A stretch of DNA of 64,000 bases from Yersinia nurmii. Lineage in GTDB: Bacteria > Pseudomonadota > Gammaproteobacteria > Enterobacterales > Enterobacteriaceae. The translations under genes were made by a program, and so were the position numbers. This document shows, one piece after another, positions 40,791-50,557 of this stretch. The notes beneath the pieces were generated by a model. The model was not told where the DNA came from. It saw nothing but the letters and a program-made list of their open reading frames with translations, and did not search any database. The DNA lies in the NCBI RefSeq assembly GCF_001112925.1, contig NZ_CPYD01000003.1, forward strand, positions 1 to 64,000. The letters run 5' to 3'. The number at the start of each line of letters is the position of its first letter. Within the stretch, counting starts at the first letter, position 1.

Positions 40791-41774
40791 ATGAAAAAGA
40801 TTGATATCAGTATTATTGTACCGGTGTTTAACGGCGAAGCCTACCTTGCCACGCTGCTCGACTCATTGAGCAGTCAGTCAGGTGTATCTTTCGAAATCAT
40901 TGCTATCAATGATGGCTCCACCGACGGCAGCGCCGCCATACTGACGGATCGCGCCCACCGTCACTCTCATCTCCGCGTCATACATCAATCCAATCAAGGT
41001 TTATCCATTGCCCGCAATCAGGGCATTGCTCAGGCAAAAGGGCAGTGGATAGCATTTGCTGATTGCGATGACTGGCTAGCGCCGAACGCACTGCAAATAT
41101 GGCTACAACAGGCCAAAGAACAACAGTTGGATCTACTGATTGGCAACGGCTATCGTTTCTGCGGCGAACCTACTCAGCAGAGCGTCAACCCTTTATTCCC
41201 CGCACAACGCTGGCAAAAGACGCTCACCGGAAAACAATGGATTATCGACAGCGTCGCACAAAACAATTGGCTGCATTTTTGCTGGCTACAACTGATCCGT
41301 CGGGAGCTAATCCAAACGCATCAATTAACCTTTACGCCTCATCAACTCCATGAGGATATTTTATGGTCCACACGGCTGGGGTTAGTCGCACAGCGCGTAA
41401 ATTACTGCCCTGAACCGCTTTATGGCTATCGCACCGCGCCCCATTCCATCACCAGAAAACACTGTTTTCATCTACGAATGTTACGAGCGGAGAGTTATCT
41501 CGATATTATCAGCGAATTAGTCCGTATTGCGGCGCAATCAGAGTCTGCACTAAGCAAAGCACTGTTACGCCACGCTAATCGAGAAAGCGGCCATCTATTA
41601 GGCTTAACCCGTTGGGGAACAAGAACCTGCGCAGAGCGTAGCCAGCTTGCCAGGCGTTTCAAAGCATTAGGATTGGAAATGCCCTTAATCCAGGGAGCGA
41701 TCGGCCTGCGGGATTTCTGGCGTGCGCTACGCTGCATTATCATTTTCCGTCGCTACGCCAGACAACACCCTTAA
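40791..41774 (+). CDS. family 2 glycosyltransferase, acceptor unknown
   Basis: A 327-residue GT-A fold glycosyltransferase. The N-terminal 110 residues carry the family blocks ISIIVPVFNGEAYL, INDGSTDGS, HQSNQGLSIARNQGI and the metal motif FADCDDW (DxD-like). The C-terminal part (200-327) is family-variable, with no membrane segment. This suggests transfer of a sugar in the cytoplasm, for instance to lipopolysaccharide core or another surface glycan, similar to WaaH/YibD-type proteins; this is not proven. ATG at 40776 is an alternative start. Not next to yheS in E. coli; it converges with tauD with one base between stop codons. Confidence 0.8.
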   Translation: MKKIDISIIVPVFNGEAYLATLLDSLSSQSGVSFEIIAINDGSTDGSAAILTDRAHRHSHLRVIHQSNQGLSIARNQGIAQAKGQWIAFADCDDWLAPNALQIWLQQAKEQQLDLLIGNGYRFCGEPTQQSVNPLFPAQRWQKTLTGKQWIIDSVAQNNWLHFCWLQLIRRELIQTHQLTFTPHQLHEDILWSTRLGLVAQRVNYCPEPLYGYRTAPHSITRKHCFHLRMLRAESYLDIISELVRIAAQSESALSKALLRHANRESGHLLGLTRWGTRTCAERSQLARRFKALGLEMPLIQGAIGLRDFWRALRCIIIFRRYARQHP

Positions 41775-41775
41775 C

Positions 41776-42624
41776 TTAAGGCCGATAAAACGGTTTATCA
41801 CCGAGGATTGTGGCTCGGTGCATAATCCGACGCTCCGGCAAATAATCCGCATTGGCGTAATGCTGGGTAACCCGATTATCCCAAATAGCCACGTCATCCT
41901 GCTGCCAACGCCAGCGTACCTGAAATTCTGGCTTCGTCGCGTGAGCAAACAGGAATCCCAACAATGCCTCACTTTCTTTAGCGCTCAATCCGGTGATTCT
42001 TGTCGTAAAACCTTCATTAACGAATAACGCCGGACGGCCACTGACCGGATGAGTGCGTACCACCGGATGCAAAAGCGGCGGATTCTTCTCTTTCGCCAGT
42101 AGCCAGCGTTGATGATCTTCCAGCGTCGCCCGATGCTTATGCTCAGGGAAGGATTTAGTGAAATCATGCTCGGCCTGCAATCCCGCCAAAAGCTGCTTAA
42201 ACGGGGCAGATAGCGCCTCGTAGGCCGCCATGCCGCTGGTCCATAGAGTGTCGCCGCCGGTTGCAGGTAGATGCTTCGCCGCCAGAATCGCGCCCAACGG
42301 CGGGTTGGCGATGAACGTCACATCCGTATGCCAGTTATCATTATCCGGCGGATTATTATCGTGAGTATCCAGTACGATAATTTCCTCACACTCTTTGGCG
42401 TGTGGATAAACGGGATGAATATGCAGATCGCCGAAACGCCCCGCCAAATCTCGCTGCTGCAACGGCGTTATCGGCTGATTACGCAGAAAGAGCACCTGAT
42501 GTTTGAGCAACGCATGATAAAGCTGCTCAAATTGGCTATCGCCCAATGGGCGGGAAATATCGATATTTTCAATTTGTGCACCGATATAAGGCCCAAGCGG
42601 ATTGACCACTAAACGTTCGTTCAT
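41776..42624 (-). CDS. tauD: taurine dioxygenase
   Basis: Fe(II)/2-oxoglutarate-dependent oxygenase that splits taurine into sulfite and aminoacetaldehyde for use as sulfur source. 282 residues, close to E. coli TauD throughout. Iron ligands His and Asp in NWHTDVTF (about 99-101) and the distal His in [10 protein letters not shown]; the 2-oxoglutarate-binding Arg in [11 protein letters not shown] at 42624 overlaps the tauC stop by 4 nt. Last gene of tauABCD. Confidence 0.97.
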   Translation of the reverse strand: MNERLVVNPLGPYIGAQIENIDISRPLGDSQFEQLYHALLKHQVLFLRNQPITPLQQRDLAGRFGDLHIHPVYPHAKECEEIIVLDTHDNNPPDNDNWHTDVTFIANPPLGAILAAKHLPATGGDTLWTSGMAAYEALSAPFKQLLAGLQAEHDFTKSFPEHKHRATLEDHQRWLLAKEKNPPLLHPVVRTHPVSGRPALFVNEGFTTRITGLSAKESEALLGFLFAHATKPEFQVRWRWQQDDVAIWDNRVTQHYANADYLPERRIMHRATILGDKPFYRP

Positions 42625-43484
42625 TGTTGCACTCCGTACCAAGGGGTTAAGCGGCGTTGAATCGCCCGAAGCCCTAATTCCATGCTGAAAGCGATTATTG
42701 CGATTACGCCGATACCAGCGATAACCACATCCGTTGCTAAAAACTCGCCGGCAGACTGCACCATAAATCCCAGACCCCGCGTGGCGGCAATCAGCTCAGC
42801 GGCGACTAAAGTCGACCATCCCACGCCCAGACCAATGCGGATGCCAGTTAGAATCTCTGGTAAAGCGCTCGGCAATACCACATGTCGTAATACTTGCCAG
42901 CGGCTGGCACCCAACGCTTGCGCGGCTCTGACCCGCACCTGCACTACGCTGCGCACACCGGCTACCGCCGCCAGAGTAATTGGCGCAAAAATGGCCAAAT
43001 AAATCAGCAAAATCTTGGATGTCTCACCGATGCCAAACCAAATCACCATCAGCGGTAAATAAGCTAAAGGAGGTACTGGACGATAGATTTCAATCAGCGG
43101 ATCCAATATAGCGCGTACCGTCGGGCTTAATCCCATAGCAATGCCGGTTGGTACTCCCAGCGCGATTGCCGCCAATAAAGCCACCATAATGCGCCCAAGG
43201 CTGGCGGCTAAATGCTGCCACAGCGTGGCATCCATAAAGCCTTTTGGGCTGGCAATGGTCATGAGCTGATGCAGAACTTGCTGCGGCGCGGGAAGAAATA
43301 ACGGGCTAATCAGTTGCAACGCCGTAATGCACCACCAAATCACGAATATCAGCGCTAACGTCAGCAAACTTAGCCATAAACTGCGGGGCAATAACGGCTC
43401 GAGAGAGCGAGCGTATCGGCGACTAATTCGCGCTGAAGGTGCCGTCTTCTGTGCCGAAGAGCGCAATGTGCTGTGCAGGCTCAT
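42621..43484 (-). CDS. tauC: taurine ABC transporter permease
   Basis: Inner-membrane permease of the taurine importer. 287 residues with about six transmembrane helices and the binding-protein-dependent transport motif ([23 protein letters not shown] shortened here to EAA-loop [15 protein letters not shown]), which docks onto TauB. Overlaps tauB and tauD by 4 nt on each side, so the three genes are coupled. Confidence 0.96.
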   Translation of the reverse strand: MSLHSTLRSSAQKTAPSARISRRYARSLEPLLPRSLWLSLLTLALIFVIWWCITALQLISPLFLPAPQQVLHQLMTIASPKGFMDATLWQHLAASLGRIMVALLAAIALGVPTGIAMGLSPTVRAILDPLIEIYRPVPPLAYLPLMVIWFGIGETSKILLIYLAIFAPITLAAVAGVRSVVQVRVRAAQALGASRWQVLRHVVLPSALPEILTGIRIGLGVGWSTLVAAELIAATRGLGFMVQSAGEFLATDVVIAGIGVIAIIAFSMELGLRAIQRRLTPWYGVQQ

Positions 43485-44248
43485 ATCAAAACCTCTCGCT
43501 GCTGGAATACCTTACTCAGCACATATTCACGCTGAGCAATGAATTCTGGGTCTGACTTAATTGAGCGGCTGGCTTCTCCACGGGCATATCGCTGACCAAA
43601 ATTGAGCGTCAACCGTTCCACCACCTGCCCCGGCCCTGGGGATAACAGCAGTAGCTCGCTGGCTAAAAAAACAGCCTCCTCAATATCATGGGTAATTAAC
43701 AGTATCTGCTTACCGGTATCGCGCCAAATATTCAGTAATAGCTCTTGCATCTGCTCACGCGTGAATGCATCTAGCGCACCAAAAGGTTCATCCAACAACA
43801 GCAAGCGCGGATCAACCGCCAATGCACGAGCTATTCCGACGCGCTGGCGCATACCGCCAGAGAGTTGCCAGATAAAATGATGCTCAAAGCCGGTTAATCC
43901 GACCTTGCCCAGCATTCTCAATGCCTTTTCACGTCGCTGAGAGGGATTCATTCCAGCCAGCTGAAGGCCGAATTCCACGTTGCTAATCACATCTCGCCAT
44001 GGCAGCAATCCTTCATGCTGAAACACCACGCCGCGATCGGCACCCGGTCCAGTGACCGGTACACCGTCTAAAGTGATACTTCCCGCCGATGGTTGAATAA
44101 AGCCAGCAATCAGGTTCAATAACGTGGTTTTTCCGCATCCTGATGGCCCAAGCACCACCACCAGTTCGCCGGAGGCAATATTTAACGACACGTCGTTTAA
44201 TGCCGCTTTGCCTTGATATTCCACACTCAGGCCGCTGACGTTTAGCAT
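43481..44248 (-). CDS. tauB: taurine ABC transporter ATP-binding protein
   Basis: ATPase of the taurine importer. 255 residues: Walker [10 protein letters not shown], signature [15 protein letters not shown], Walker [14 protein letters not shown]-loop ITHDIEEA. Overlaps tauC by 4 nt and follows tauA by 8 bp. Closely resembles E. coli TauB. Confidence 0.97.
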   Translation of the reverse strand: MLNVSGLSVEYQGKAALNDVSLNIASGELVVVLGPSGCGKTTLLNLIAGFIQPSAGSITLDGVPVTGPGADRGVVFQHEGLLPWRDVISNVEFGLQLAGMNPSQRREKALRMLGKVGLTGFEHHFIWQLSGGMRQRVGIARALAVDPRLLLLDEPFGALDAFTREQMQELLLNIWRDTGKQILLITHDIEEAVFLASELLLLSPGPGQVVERLTLNFGQRYARGEASRSIKSDPEFIAQREYVLSKVFQQREVLI

Positions 44249-44256
44249 CGGTGCTC

Positions 44257-45243
44257 CTAAGGCTGCGGCGCAGCTTGTACCGCTTTAACAAAGCGGTCGG
44301 TAACGTAATCGCTGTAATCTTCAGCAACCTGCGGAATTTTCCCCTGCGCGTTCAGGAAGGCGGCAGTATCGGCAATCGCCTTATCCACGGGTTTTCCCAG
44401 TTGGGTAATTTGATCGGCGACCGGTAAATAGGTATTTCCCTTCACTAATTCGGGAATTTGAACTTCCGGCACTCCACTCAAACGGGAAAGCTGCTGTAGA
44501 TTTTGCGCATTTGTCAGCCATTGGTTCGGTTGAGACAAATAAGCCTGCTGTGCATCCAACGCGCTACGGGCAAAGGCGGTCACGACTTCAGGATGCGCCT
44601 TCGCGAAATCTTTTCTCACCACCCATACATCCAACGTTGGCGCCCCCCAGCGACCTACTTCAGCTGAATCGGTCAACACTTGGCCTGTTTTCGCTAATTC
44701 GTTTACCGTAGGCGCCCAAACATAAGCGCCATCAATATCTCCGCGCTGCCACGCCGCCGCGATGGCCGGCGGCTGTAAATTCAGGATAGTGACTTGGTCG
44801 GGCTTTATTCCCCAATGCTTTAACGCCGCCAACAGGCTGTAATGCGTTGTAGAGATAAAGGGAACCGCAATGCGTTTGCCGATCAGATCCTGCGGCGTCT
44901 TGATGTCTTTTTTCACCACTAAAGCTTCGGAACTACCGAGTTGAGAAGCCAGTAGAAACACTTCAATGGGAACCTGCTGACTGGCGGCAACGGCCAATGG
45001 GCTGGAACCCAAATTGCCAATTTGTACGTCGCCAGAAGCCAGAGCGCGCACGACGCTGGAGCCACTGTCAAATTTACGCCAATCAACCTTGGCTCCGGAG
45101 AGTTTGGCAAAGCTGTTTTCAGCCTGCGCCACTTTCGCTGGTTCGGCAGCAGTCTGGTAAGCCACGGTAACATCCACCGCGTGGGCAGCAGTCGTTGCCA
45201 GCGACAACACCAGCAAGCTCAAAGAGACAGGTTTGAACGCCAT
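44257..45243 (-). CDS. tauA: periplasmic taurine-binding protein
   Basis: Solute-binding protein that delivers taurine to TauBC. 328 residues: Sec signal [20 protein letters not shown].. cut after AHA, then a type II periplasmic-binding fold ([17 protein letters not shown].., [20 protein letters not shown]). ATG at 45243 is chosen because the frame further upstream shows no similarity and would bury the signal peptide. First gene of tauABCD; in E. coli the operon is turned on by Cbl/CysB under sulfate starvation. Confidence 0.96.
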   Translation of the reverse strand: MAFKPVSLSLLVLSLATTAAHAVDVTVAYQTAAEPAKVAQAENSFAKLSGAKVDWRKFDSGSSVVRALASGDVQIGNLGSSPLAVAASQQVPIEVFLLASQLGSSEALVVKKDIKTPQDLIGKRIAVPFISTTHYSLLAALKHWGIKPDQVTILNLQPPAIAAAWQRGDIDGAYVWAPTVNELAKTGQVLTDSAEVGRWGAPTLDVWVVRKDFAKAHPEVVTAFARSALDAQQAYLSQPNQWLTNAQNLQQLSRLSGVPEVQIPELVKGNTYLPVADQITQLGKPVDKAIADTAAFLNAQGKIPQVAEDYSDYVTDRFVKAVQAAPQP

Positions 45244-45345
45244 GGTTTGCTCCACTTGGGTCAAGTTGCCATTCAGTGACATCACTGCGGCAGGAGCGCA
45301 AAAACGCTCGGTATCAACAGTTGTACCCAAGAGAGACAGCAACAT

Positions 45346-45376
45346 AAAAGAATAAAAAAATATTTTTTATTCTTTT
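45346..45376. repeat. AT-only perfect inverted repeat upstream of tauA
   Basis: Arms AAAAGAATAAAAAA (45346-45359) and TTTTTTATTCTTTT (45363-45376) with a 3-bp centre, 103 bp upstream of the tauA ATG. It may be a regulator target (Cbl or CysB sites are AT-rich) or upstream promoter DNA. The position fits, but no consensus can be proved by eye. Confidence 0.65.
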
Positions 45377-45503
45377 AGTGAATAATGAAATAGCAGAATT
45401 GAGGTCGAGCCAATAAGGGGAACAGAGGTGAGTCTCGCTGGCACAGACCCTGAGGGAAATAACCCATGAGTCTGCGTCAGCGAATAAAACCCGAGGTATT
45501 TAA

Positions 45504-46289
45504 TTACAACACAATCTCACCTTGCAAAAATATCTTGGCATAACCGGCAATCACCGTGCGATCGCCTTTCAAGGTACAGAACAACTCGCCTCCCCGATGC
45601 GATATCTGGCGAGCATGGAGAGTATGTTTACCTAAACGCGCAGCCCAATATGGCATCAAAGTACAGTGTGCCGAGCCGGTCACCGGATCTTCATTTCCAC
45701 CCAACGTAAAGAAGCGCGAAACGAAATCTACTTCATCGCCGGGGGCGGTAACGATCACACCACGACCCATTTTTTCGATCAGTTCGCCAATATCAGGTTG
45801 CAAATCACGTACCTGCTGTTCCGACGCCAATACCACTAATAGTGATTTTGCCTGCAACACCAGCTGAATTTCCACGTCCAGCAGCTTAGTTAAAGTGTCT
45901 GGCGTAGCAATAGCTTGCGGCGGCAAAGAAGGGAAATTTAAGGATAACAGTTCGAAATCTTCGGCTTCGCGCTTCACATAAAGCTCACCGCTGGCAGAAC
46001 GAAAGACAATGTCACTCAAGGCCGGATTGACATGGCTGAACATCACATGTGCCGCTGCCAGCGTGCCGTGTCCGCACAAATCCACTTCCCGCGTTGGCGT
46101 AAACCAACGAATCGCAGTTTGATCCCCATCATCCCAAATAAAACTGGTCTCAGGTAAATGCAATTCCGCAGCAATGGCTTGCATTTGCTCTGTTGTTAAC
46201 CGACGTTTTAGCAGGCAGACACCGGCCGGATTACCCAGCAGACCCTCTCCGACAAAAGCATCTACGTGAAAATAGTTAAAATCGCTCAA
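45504..46289 (-). CDS. PhzF family isomerase-like protein
   Basis: 261-residue member of the PhzF/diaminopimelate-epimerase fold, similar to E. coli YddE. Catalytic Glu45 lies in LPETSF; the two substrate-anion loops DLCGHGTLAAA and DPVTGSAHC are intact. PhzF itself isomerises a phenazine precursor, but no other phenazine genes are present, so the substrate is unknown. It starts 34 bp after a LysE-type exporter on the same strand and may form an operon with it. Confidence 0.85.
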   Translation of the reverse strand: MSDFNYFHVDAFVGEGLLGNPAGVCLLKRRLTTEQMQAIAAELHLPETSFIWDDGDQTAIRWFTPTREVDLCGHGTLAAAHVMFSHVNPALSDIVFRSASGELYVKREAEDFELLSLNFPSLPPQAIATPDTLTKLLDVEIQLVLQAKSLLVVLASEQQVRDLQPDIGELIEKMGRGVIVTAPGDEVDFVSRFFTLGGNEDPVTGSAHCTLMPYWAARLGKHTLHARQISHRGGELFCTLKGDRTVIAGYAKIFLQGEIVL

Positions 46290-46323
46290 ACCGATATCCT
46301 ATAGCAGCAAAGTATTGATGTGA

Positions 46324-46926
46324 TTAATGCCAGATCAGGAGTACACAGGCCGCCGTCAATATTCCCATCGAGACATTAAAGGTAAACCAAGCGCGGCGGC
46401 TACGCAGCATTTGACCGATCACACTACCGAAGCCCAACCAGACGATACCGCACACCAAATTGACCAAAAACATACCCAAGCTAATCATCACGATGGAATG
46501 ATTATAGGCGGCACCGGCCAGACTAAAGCTGGCAACCGAGCCTAATCCCATCAACCAAGCTTTTGGATTAAGAAATTGTAGCAGCCAGCCTTGATACCAG
46601 CGCATCGGTTTAGGCGGCACAACGTCAGTTTCGAGTTTTTGATAGGCAGAAGTGGCGACTTTCCATGCCAACCACAGTAAATAGAGGCTACCCAGAACTT
46701 TCAATGCCAGATGCAGCGAAGGGTAAATCAAAATCAGGCTGCCCACGCCGAATGCCACGAACAACAGTACGCTTTGCATTCCCAACATAATGCCCAACAT
46801 CAGCCAAATGGAGCGAGTAAAGCCAAAGTTAGCGCCAGAAGCAGTCAACAACATATTATTCGGACCAGGCGTGATTGCGGCAACCCAAAGAAAACCCAAC
46901 ATCGAAAGAAATAAACTTAGCTCCAT
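46324..46926 (-). CDS. LysE/RhtB family amino acid exporter
   Basis: 200-residue inner-membrane exporter with about six transmembrane helices. The N-terminal GFLWVAAITPGPNNMLLTASGA.. is the family signature (shown in part), likely exporting an amino acid or derivative. ATG at 46926 is preferred over an upstream start adding six residues. Upstream of the PhzF-like gene by 34 bp; substrate unknown. Not at this place in E. coli. Confidence 0.87.
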   Translation of the reverse strand: MELSLFLSMLGFLWVAAITPGPNNMLLTASGANFGFTRSIWLMLGIMLGMQSVLLFVAFGVGSLILIYPSLHLALKVLGSLYLLWLAWKVATSAYQKLETDVVPPKPMRWYQGWLLQFLNPKAWLMGLGSVASFSLAGAAYNHSIVMISLGMFLVNLVCGIVWLGFGSVIGQMLRSRRAWFTFNVSMGILTAACVLLIWH

Positions 46927-47028
46927 GAAACGGGTGCCTCTCACCCTTGAAATAGATGCGATATATCATTGAAGCTAACAGTGTGATATTGATCATACAA
47001 GAGCAATAGCATGATTTAAATTCATCTT

Positions 47029-48006
47029 ATGTATGAGATCTTTCGCCCGCTAGCCGGTGCCAGTAACCCACATTTACAGACTCTGTTACCCCGCCTGATC
47101 CGGCGTCGAATCCGTCTCCAGCCGTTTTGGCAGCGCCTAAACTTGCCCGATGGAGATTTTGTCGATCTCGCCTGGAGCGAAGATCCAGAACTCGCCAGAG
47201 AAAAACCCAGAGTCGTCCTGTTCCACGGTCTGGAAGGCAGCTTCTACAGCCCTTATGCTCACGGCCTGCTGCATGCCTGTCGGGAGCAGGGCTGGCTCGG
47301 CGTAGTCATGCATTTTCGCGGCTGTAGCGGAGAACCTAATCGTAAATCCCGTATTTATCATTCCGGCGAAACGGAAGATGCTCGCTTTTTCCTGCGATGG
47401 TTAAGGGAAAGCTATGGTCAGGTGCCAACCTCCGCCGTCGGCGTCTCTTTGGGCGGCAATATGCTAGCCTGCTATTTGGCGCAACAGGGGGAAAATAGCC
47501 TGTTGGAAGCTGCGGTCGTGGTTTCCGCCCCACTTATGCTGGAACCTTGTGCCTACCGTCTGGAACAGGGATTCTCACGGCTCTATCAACGTTATTTGCT
47601 CGATCAACTCAAACTTAACGCGACCCGTAAATTATTAAGCTATCCCGGCAGCTTACCGCTGGATTTATCCCAGCTAAAAAACTTACGCCGGATACGCGAT
47701 TTTGATGACGTCATCACCGCCCGAATACACGGTTTTAACGATGCGCTGGATTATTATCGCCGCTGTAGCGCCTTGCCTTTATTACCGCAGATCCGCACGC
47801 CGCTGCTGATTATTCACGCTCAAGACGATCCTTTTATGACGTCAGACGTTATTCCCGATCAAACGGCATTACCGTCAAATATTGAATATCAGTTGACGAA
47901 ACACGGCGGCCACGTCGGTTTTGTCGGCGGCTCGATAAAGCAACCGAAAATGTGGCTGGAACAGCGTATTCCGGCCTGGCTATCCCCTTATCTGGAGCAA
48001 GAATGA
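47029..48006 (+). CDS. yheT: alpha/beta-hydrolase YheT
   Basis: Predicted esterase of the YheT/ABHD1-3 family. 325 residues; nucleophile Ser in GVSLGGNML, acid in DDPFM and His in KHGGHVGF form the triad. [17 protein letters not shown] and [11 protein letters not shown] are family blocks. The substrate is unknown. Stop overlaps the yheU start (ATGA). Shorter N-terminus than E. coli (340). Confidence 0.94.
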   Translation: MYEIFRPLAGASNPHLQTLLPRLIRRRIRLQPFWQRLNLPDGDFVDLAWSEDPELAREKPRVVLFHGLEGSFYSPYAHGLLHACREQGWLGVVMHFRGCSGEPNRKSRIYHSGETEDARFFLRWLRESYGQVPTSAVGVSLGGNMLACYLAQQGENSLLEAAVVVSAPLMLEPCAYRLEQGFSRLYQRYLLDQLKLNATRKLLSYPGSLPLDLSQLKNLRRIRDFDDVITARIHGFNDALDYYRRCSALPLLPQIRTPLLIIHAQDDPFMTSDVIPDQTALPSNIEYQLTKHGGHVGFVGGSIKQPKMWLEQRIPAWLSPYLEQE

Positions 48007-48239
48007 TTATTCCATGGCAACAAATAGACAGCGCTACGCTGGAAAATTTGATCGAAGCTTTCGTACTACGCGAAGGAACCGACTATGGCGAACAGGAACG
48101 ATCGTTGGAACAAAAAGTGGCCGACGTACGCCGCCAGTTAGTCAGCGGCGAAGCCGTATTGGTGTGGTCGGAACTGCATGAAACCATCAATATTATGCCT
48201 AAAGCGCTATTTCGCGCCGGCTCAGAAGAGCAAGAATAA
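48003..48239 (+). CDS. yheU: YheU family protein
   Basis: 78-residue conserved protein of the UPF0270 family: [35 protein letters not shown]. Function unknown. ATG at 48003 overlaps the yheT stop by 4 nt, so it is translated with yheT. Confidence 0.93.
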   Translation: MIIPWQQIDSATLENLIEAFVLREGTDYGEQERSLEQKVADVRRQLVSGEAVLVWSELHETINIMPKALFRAGSEEQE

Positions 48240-48260
48240 TCCGTCACTAACGCTGCAATG

Positions 48261-48292
48261 TCACTGTGGTGTCCAACGTGATGTCACAGTGA
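48261..48292. repeat. 8-bp inverted repeat between yheU and prkB
   Basis: Arms TCACTGTG (48261-48268) and CACAGTGA (48285-48292) around a 16-nt centre that holds a second ATGTCAC. No T-tract follows. It could end the yheTU transcript or be an operator for prkB; neither is shown. Confidence 0.5.
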
Positions 48293-48443
48293 AACAAGAT
48301 GACAAAACCGCCGCTTTGCCCTAAAAGTAACTATCAGCTATTTTTCTTCGGCCATTATCCCCAGCTCATTACTGGCAGATAAAATCATAATAATCCTTTG
48401 AAAAATAAAACAATAACTCAGCACCCTACGGAGCAGAACCCCT

Positions 48444-49313
48444 ATGTCAGCCAAACATCCGGTGATTGCAGTAACAGGCTCAAGCGGCGCAGGAACCACA
48501 ACGACAAGCCTAGCTTTTCGTAAGATATTTCAACAGCTAAACATACGAGCAGCCCAAATCGAAGGGGACAGTTTCCACCGTTACACGCGCCCGGAAATGG
48601 ATGCAGCGATCCGCAAAGCACGGGATCTTGGCCGCCACATTAGCTATTTTGGGCCTGAGGCGAATGATTTCGGTTTACTGGAGCAAAGCGTATCTGAATA
48701 TGCCGAGCACGGCCGAGGACGTTCACGCAAGTATCTGCATACTTATGATGAAGCCGTTCCCTACAATCAGGTGCCAGGAACTTTCACGCCTTGGGAGCCA
48801 CTGCCAGAACCCACCGACGTTTTATTCTACGAAGGTTTACACGGCGGCGTAGTCACCGAACACCATGATGTAGCTAAACATGTAGATCTGTTGGTTGGCG
48901 TTGTCCCTATAGTGAACCTTGAATGGATACAGAAACTGGTTCGGGATACCGGTGAGCGCGGCCATTCACGAGAAGCGGTGATGGATTCCGTGGTACGTTC
49001 GATGGATGATTATATTAATTACATCACACCTCAGTTTTCCCGAACTCATATCAACTTCCAGCGGGTGCCAACCGTAGATACATCCAATCCTTTTGCAGCC
49101 AAAGCTATTCCGTCTTTGGATGAAAGTTTTGTGGTGATCCATTTCCGCGGGCTGGATCAAATTGATTTCCCTTATCTTCTGGCGATGCTGCAAGGCTCAT
49201 TCATTTCCAATATCAATACATTGGTTGTTCCCGGCGGAAAAATGGGGCTGGCAATGGAGTTAATTATGGCTCCTTTAGTACAACAATTATTGGAAGGAAA
49301 GAAAATCGGCTGA
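48444..49313 (+). CDS. prkB: phosphoribulokinase-like kinase PrkB
   Basis: P-loop kinase of the phosphoribulokinase/uridine kinase superfamily, 289 residues, near-identical in length to E. coli PrkB (YhfF neighbour). Walker A-like GSSGAGTTT at residues 11-19, then DSFHRYTRPEMD, FYEGLHGG and the downstream NxxR-type segments. There is no RuBisCO or Calvin cycle gene in the window, so the true substrate remains unknown. Confidence 0.93.
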   Translation: MSAKHPVIAVTGSSGAGTTTTSLAFRKIFQQLNIRAAQIEGDSFHRYTRPEMDAAIRKARDLGRHISYFGPEANDFGLLEQSVSEYAEHGRGRSRKYLHTYDEAVPYNQVPGTFTPWEPLPEPTDVLFYEGLHGGVVTEHHDVAKHVDLLVGVVPIVNLEWIQKLVRDTGERGHSREAVMDSVVRSMDDYINYITPQFSRTHINFQRVPTVDTSNPFAAKAIPSLDESFVVIHFRGLDQIDFPYLLAMLQGSFISNINTLVVPGGKMGLAMELIMAPLVQQLLEGKKIG

Positions 49314-49541
49314 TTCCGGCACTGCCAATCAATAGGTAATCTCTAATAAATTAAGGCGGCTATCATTTGATAGTCGACTCTTATCAATTAATAATCCATA
49401 TAAAAATAATAAACAAAATCATAATTAAACACACCAACAAATTAATCACTTTTATTTAAAATAAAACAGTGCTAGTTTTTATTCGCCCATTCCTGTTTCA
49501 TATCCAATAAGCCATGCCGGACAAACTGAAGGAATATATAA

Positions 49542-50483
49542 ATGGAAATAGCGGATATTGGCCATACAGCACTGATAGAGATCAATAGATTAAGAAGAAA
49601 TGGGAACCGCGTATTTTCAAAATGTGAATATAACAATCCGACCGGCAGCCATAAAGATAGAACATTCATTCATATAATAAATGAATTAGAAAGTAATAAT
49701 AGAATTACTAAAGGAATGACATTAGTCGATTGCTCCACCGGAAATGGCGGTGCGTCATTAGCCTGGATAGCCCAGAAGAAAGGCTACAAGGCAGTGATAT
49801 TTATGCCGGAAGGTATGACTCAGGAAAGAAAAAATCAAATTTTAAGTTTCGGCGCAACCATTATAGAAACACCTAAAGAGGCATTTTTATCCGGCGCCAC
49901 CGATAGCGCCAATTTATTCGTTAAAAATAATCAAAAAGGCTCGTTTTTTATCGATCAGTCTAGCTCACTTCTGAATAAATCGGCCTGGTATCAATGCGGA
50001 AATGAAATCAGCAACGAACTAAAAGAAAAAGGAATTATTCCCGATTACTTTGTTTGCTCCATAGGAACCGGCGGTACGTTTTCAGGTATTGCCCGCATTC
50101 TAAAATCTGATTTTGTATCACTTCAAACCATAGCTATTGAGGTAGAAAATTCAGCGCCTCTATATGCAATACGCCACTCGCTGGATTTTACGCATCGAAA
50201 CCACAATCTGATGGGGTTGGGCTCTGGATTTGTATCGGGTAATACCGACATCGAATTAATAGATGAGATTGTCACCGTCAACGGGAAACGGTCTTGGGAT
50301 AAAATGAAAGAATATAACGAAAATGAAAGACTCTATATTGGACCAACCGGCGGAGCCAATCTGGTTATATGTGAAGATTTACTTAAAAGAGTTAGAAATA
50401 AGAACATTGTGACCATATTTTTCGACAGTGCATGGAAATATAAAAGCCGCTGGGATGGAGTTTATCCTGAATACATAGAGTAA
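49542..50483 (+). CDS. cysteine synthase-fold PLP enzyme of the accessory operon
   Basis: A 313-residue fold-type II PLP enzyme. Lys38 in NPTGSHKDR is the Schiff-base lysine; STGNGGAS (65-72) is the substrate loop and GTGGTFSG (175-182) binds the PLP phosphate. At the end GPTGGAN (267-273) replaces the GISSGAA of CysK, so the residue facing the PLP pyridine nitrogen is changed. This makes it a divergent beta-replacement or beta-elimination enzyme, not housekeeping cysteine synthase. AAGGAA precedes the ATG. First of four genes; strikingly AT-rich (38 G/C in 120 bases at 49621-49740, against 59 in 120 in prkB at 48721-48840), as expected of transferred DNA. Confidence 0.82.
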   Translation: MEIADIGHTALIEINRLRRNGNRVFSKCEYNNPTGSHKDRTFIHIINELESNNRITKGMTLVDCSTGNGGASLAWIAQKKGYKAVIFMPEGMTQERKNQILSFGATIIETPKEAFLSGATDSANLFVKNNQKGSFFIDQSSSLLNKSAWYQCGNEISNELKEKGIIPDYFVCSIGTGGTFSGIARILKSDFVSLQTIAIEVENSAPLYAIRHSLDFTHRNHNLMGLGSGFVSGNTDIELIDEIVTVNGKRSWDKMKEYNENERLYIGPTGGANLVICEDLLKRVRNKNIVTIFFDSAWKYKSRWDGVYPEYIE

Positions 50484-50557
50484 AAATTAATTATCCGCAT
50501 AACTATCTTTATAAATTAAAACACTTCCGATACACCATATAAATAGAGGTATAAGTC

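Noticed and set aside
45504-46289. Phenazine biosynthesis
   Set aside because: Only a PhzF-like protein is present; the other phz genes are absent, and YddE-like paralogs are common.
48444-49313. Calvin-cycle phosphoribulokinase
   Set aside because: No RuBisCO or other Calvin genes are present, and prkB is a standard enterobacterial gene in this place.
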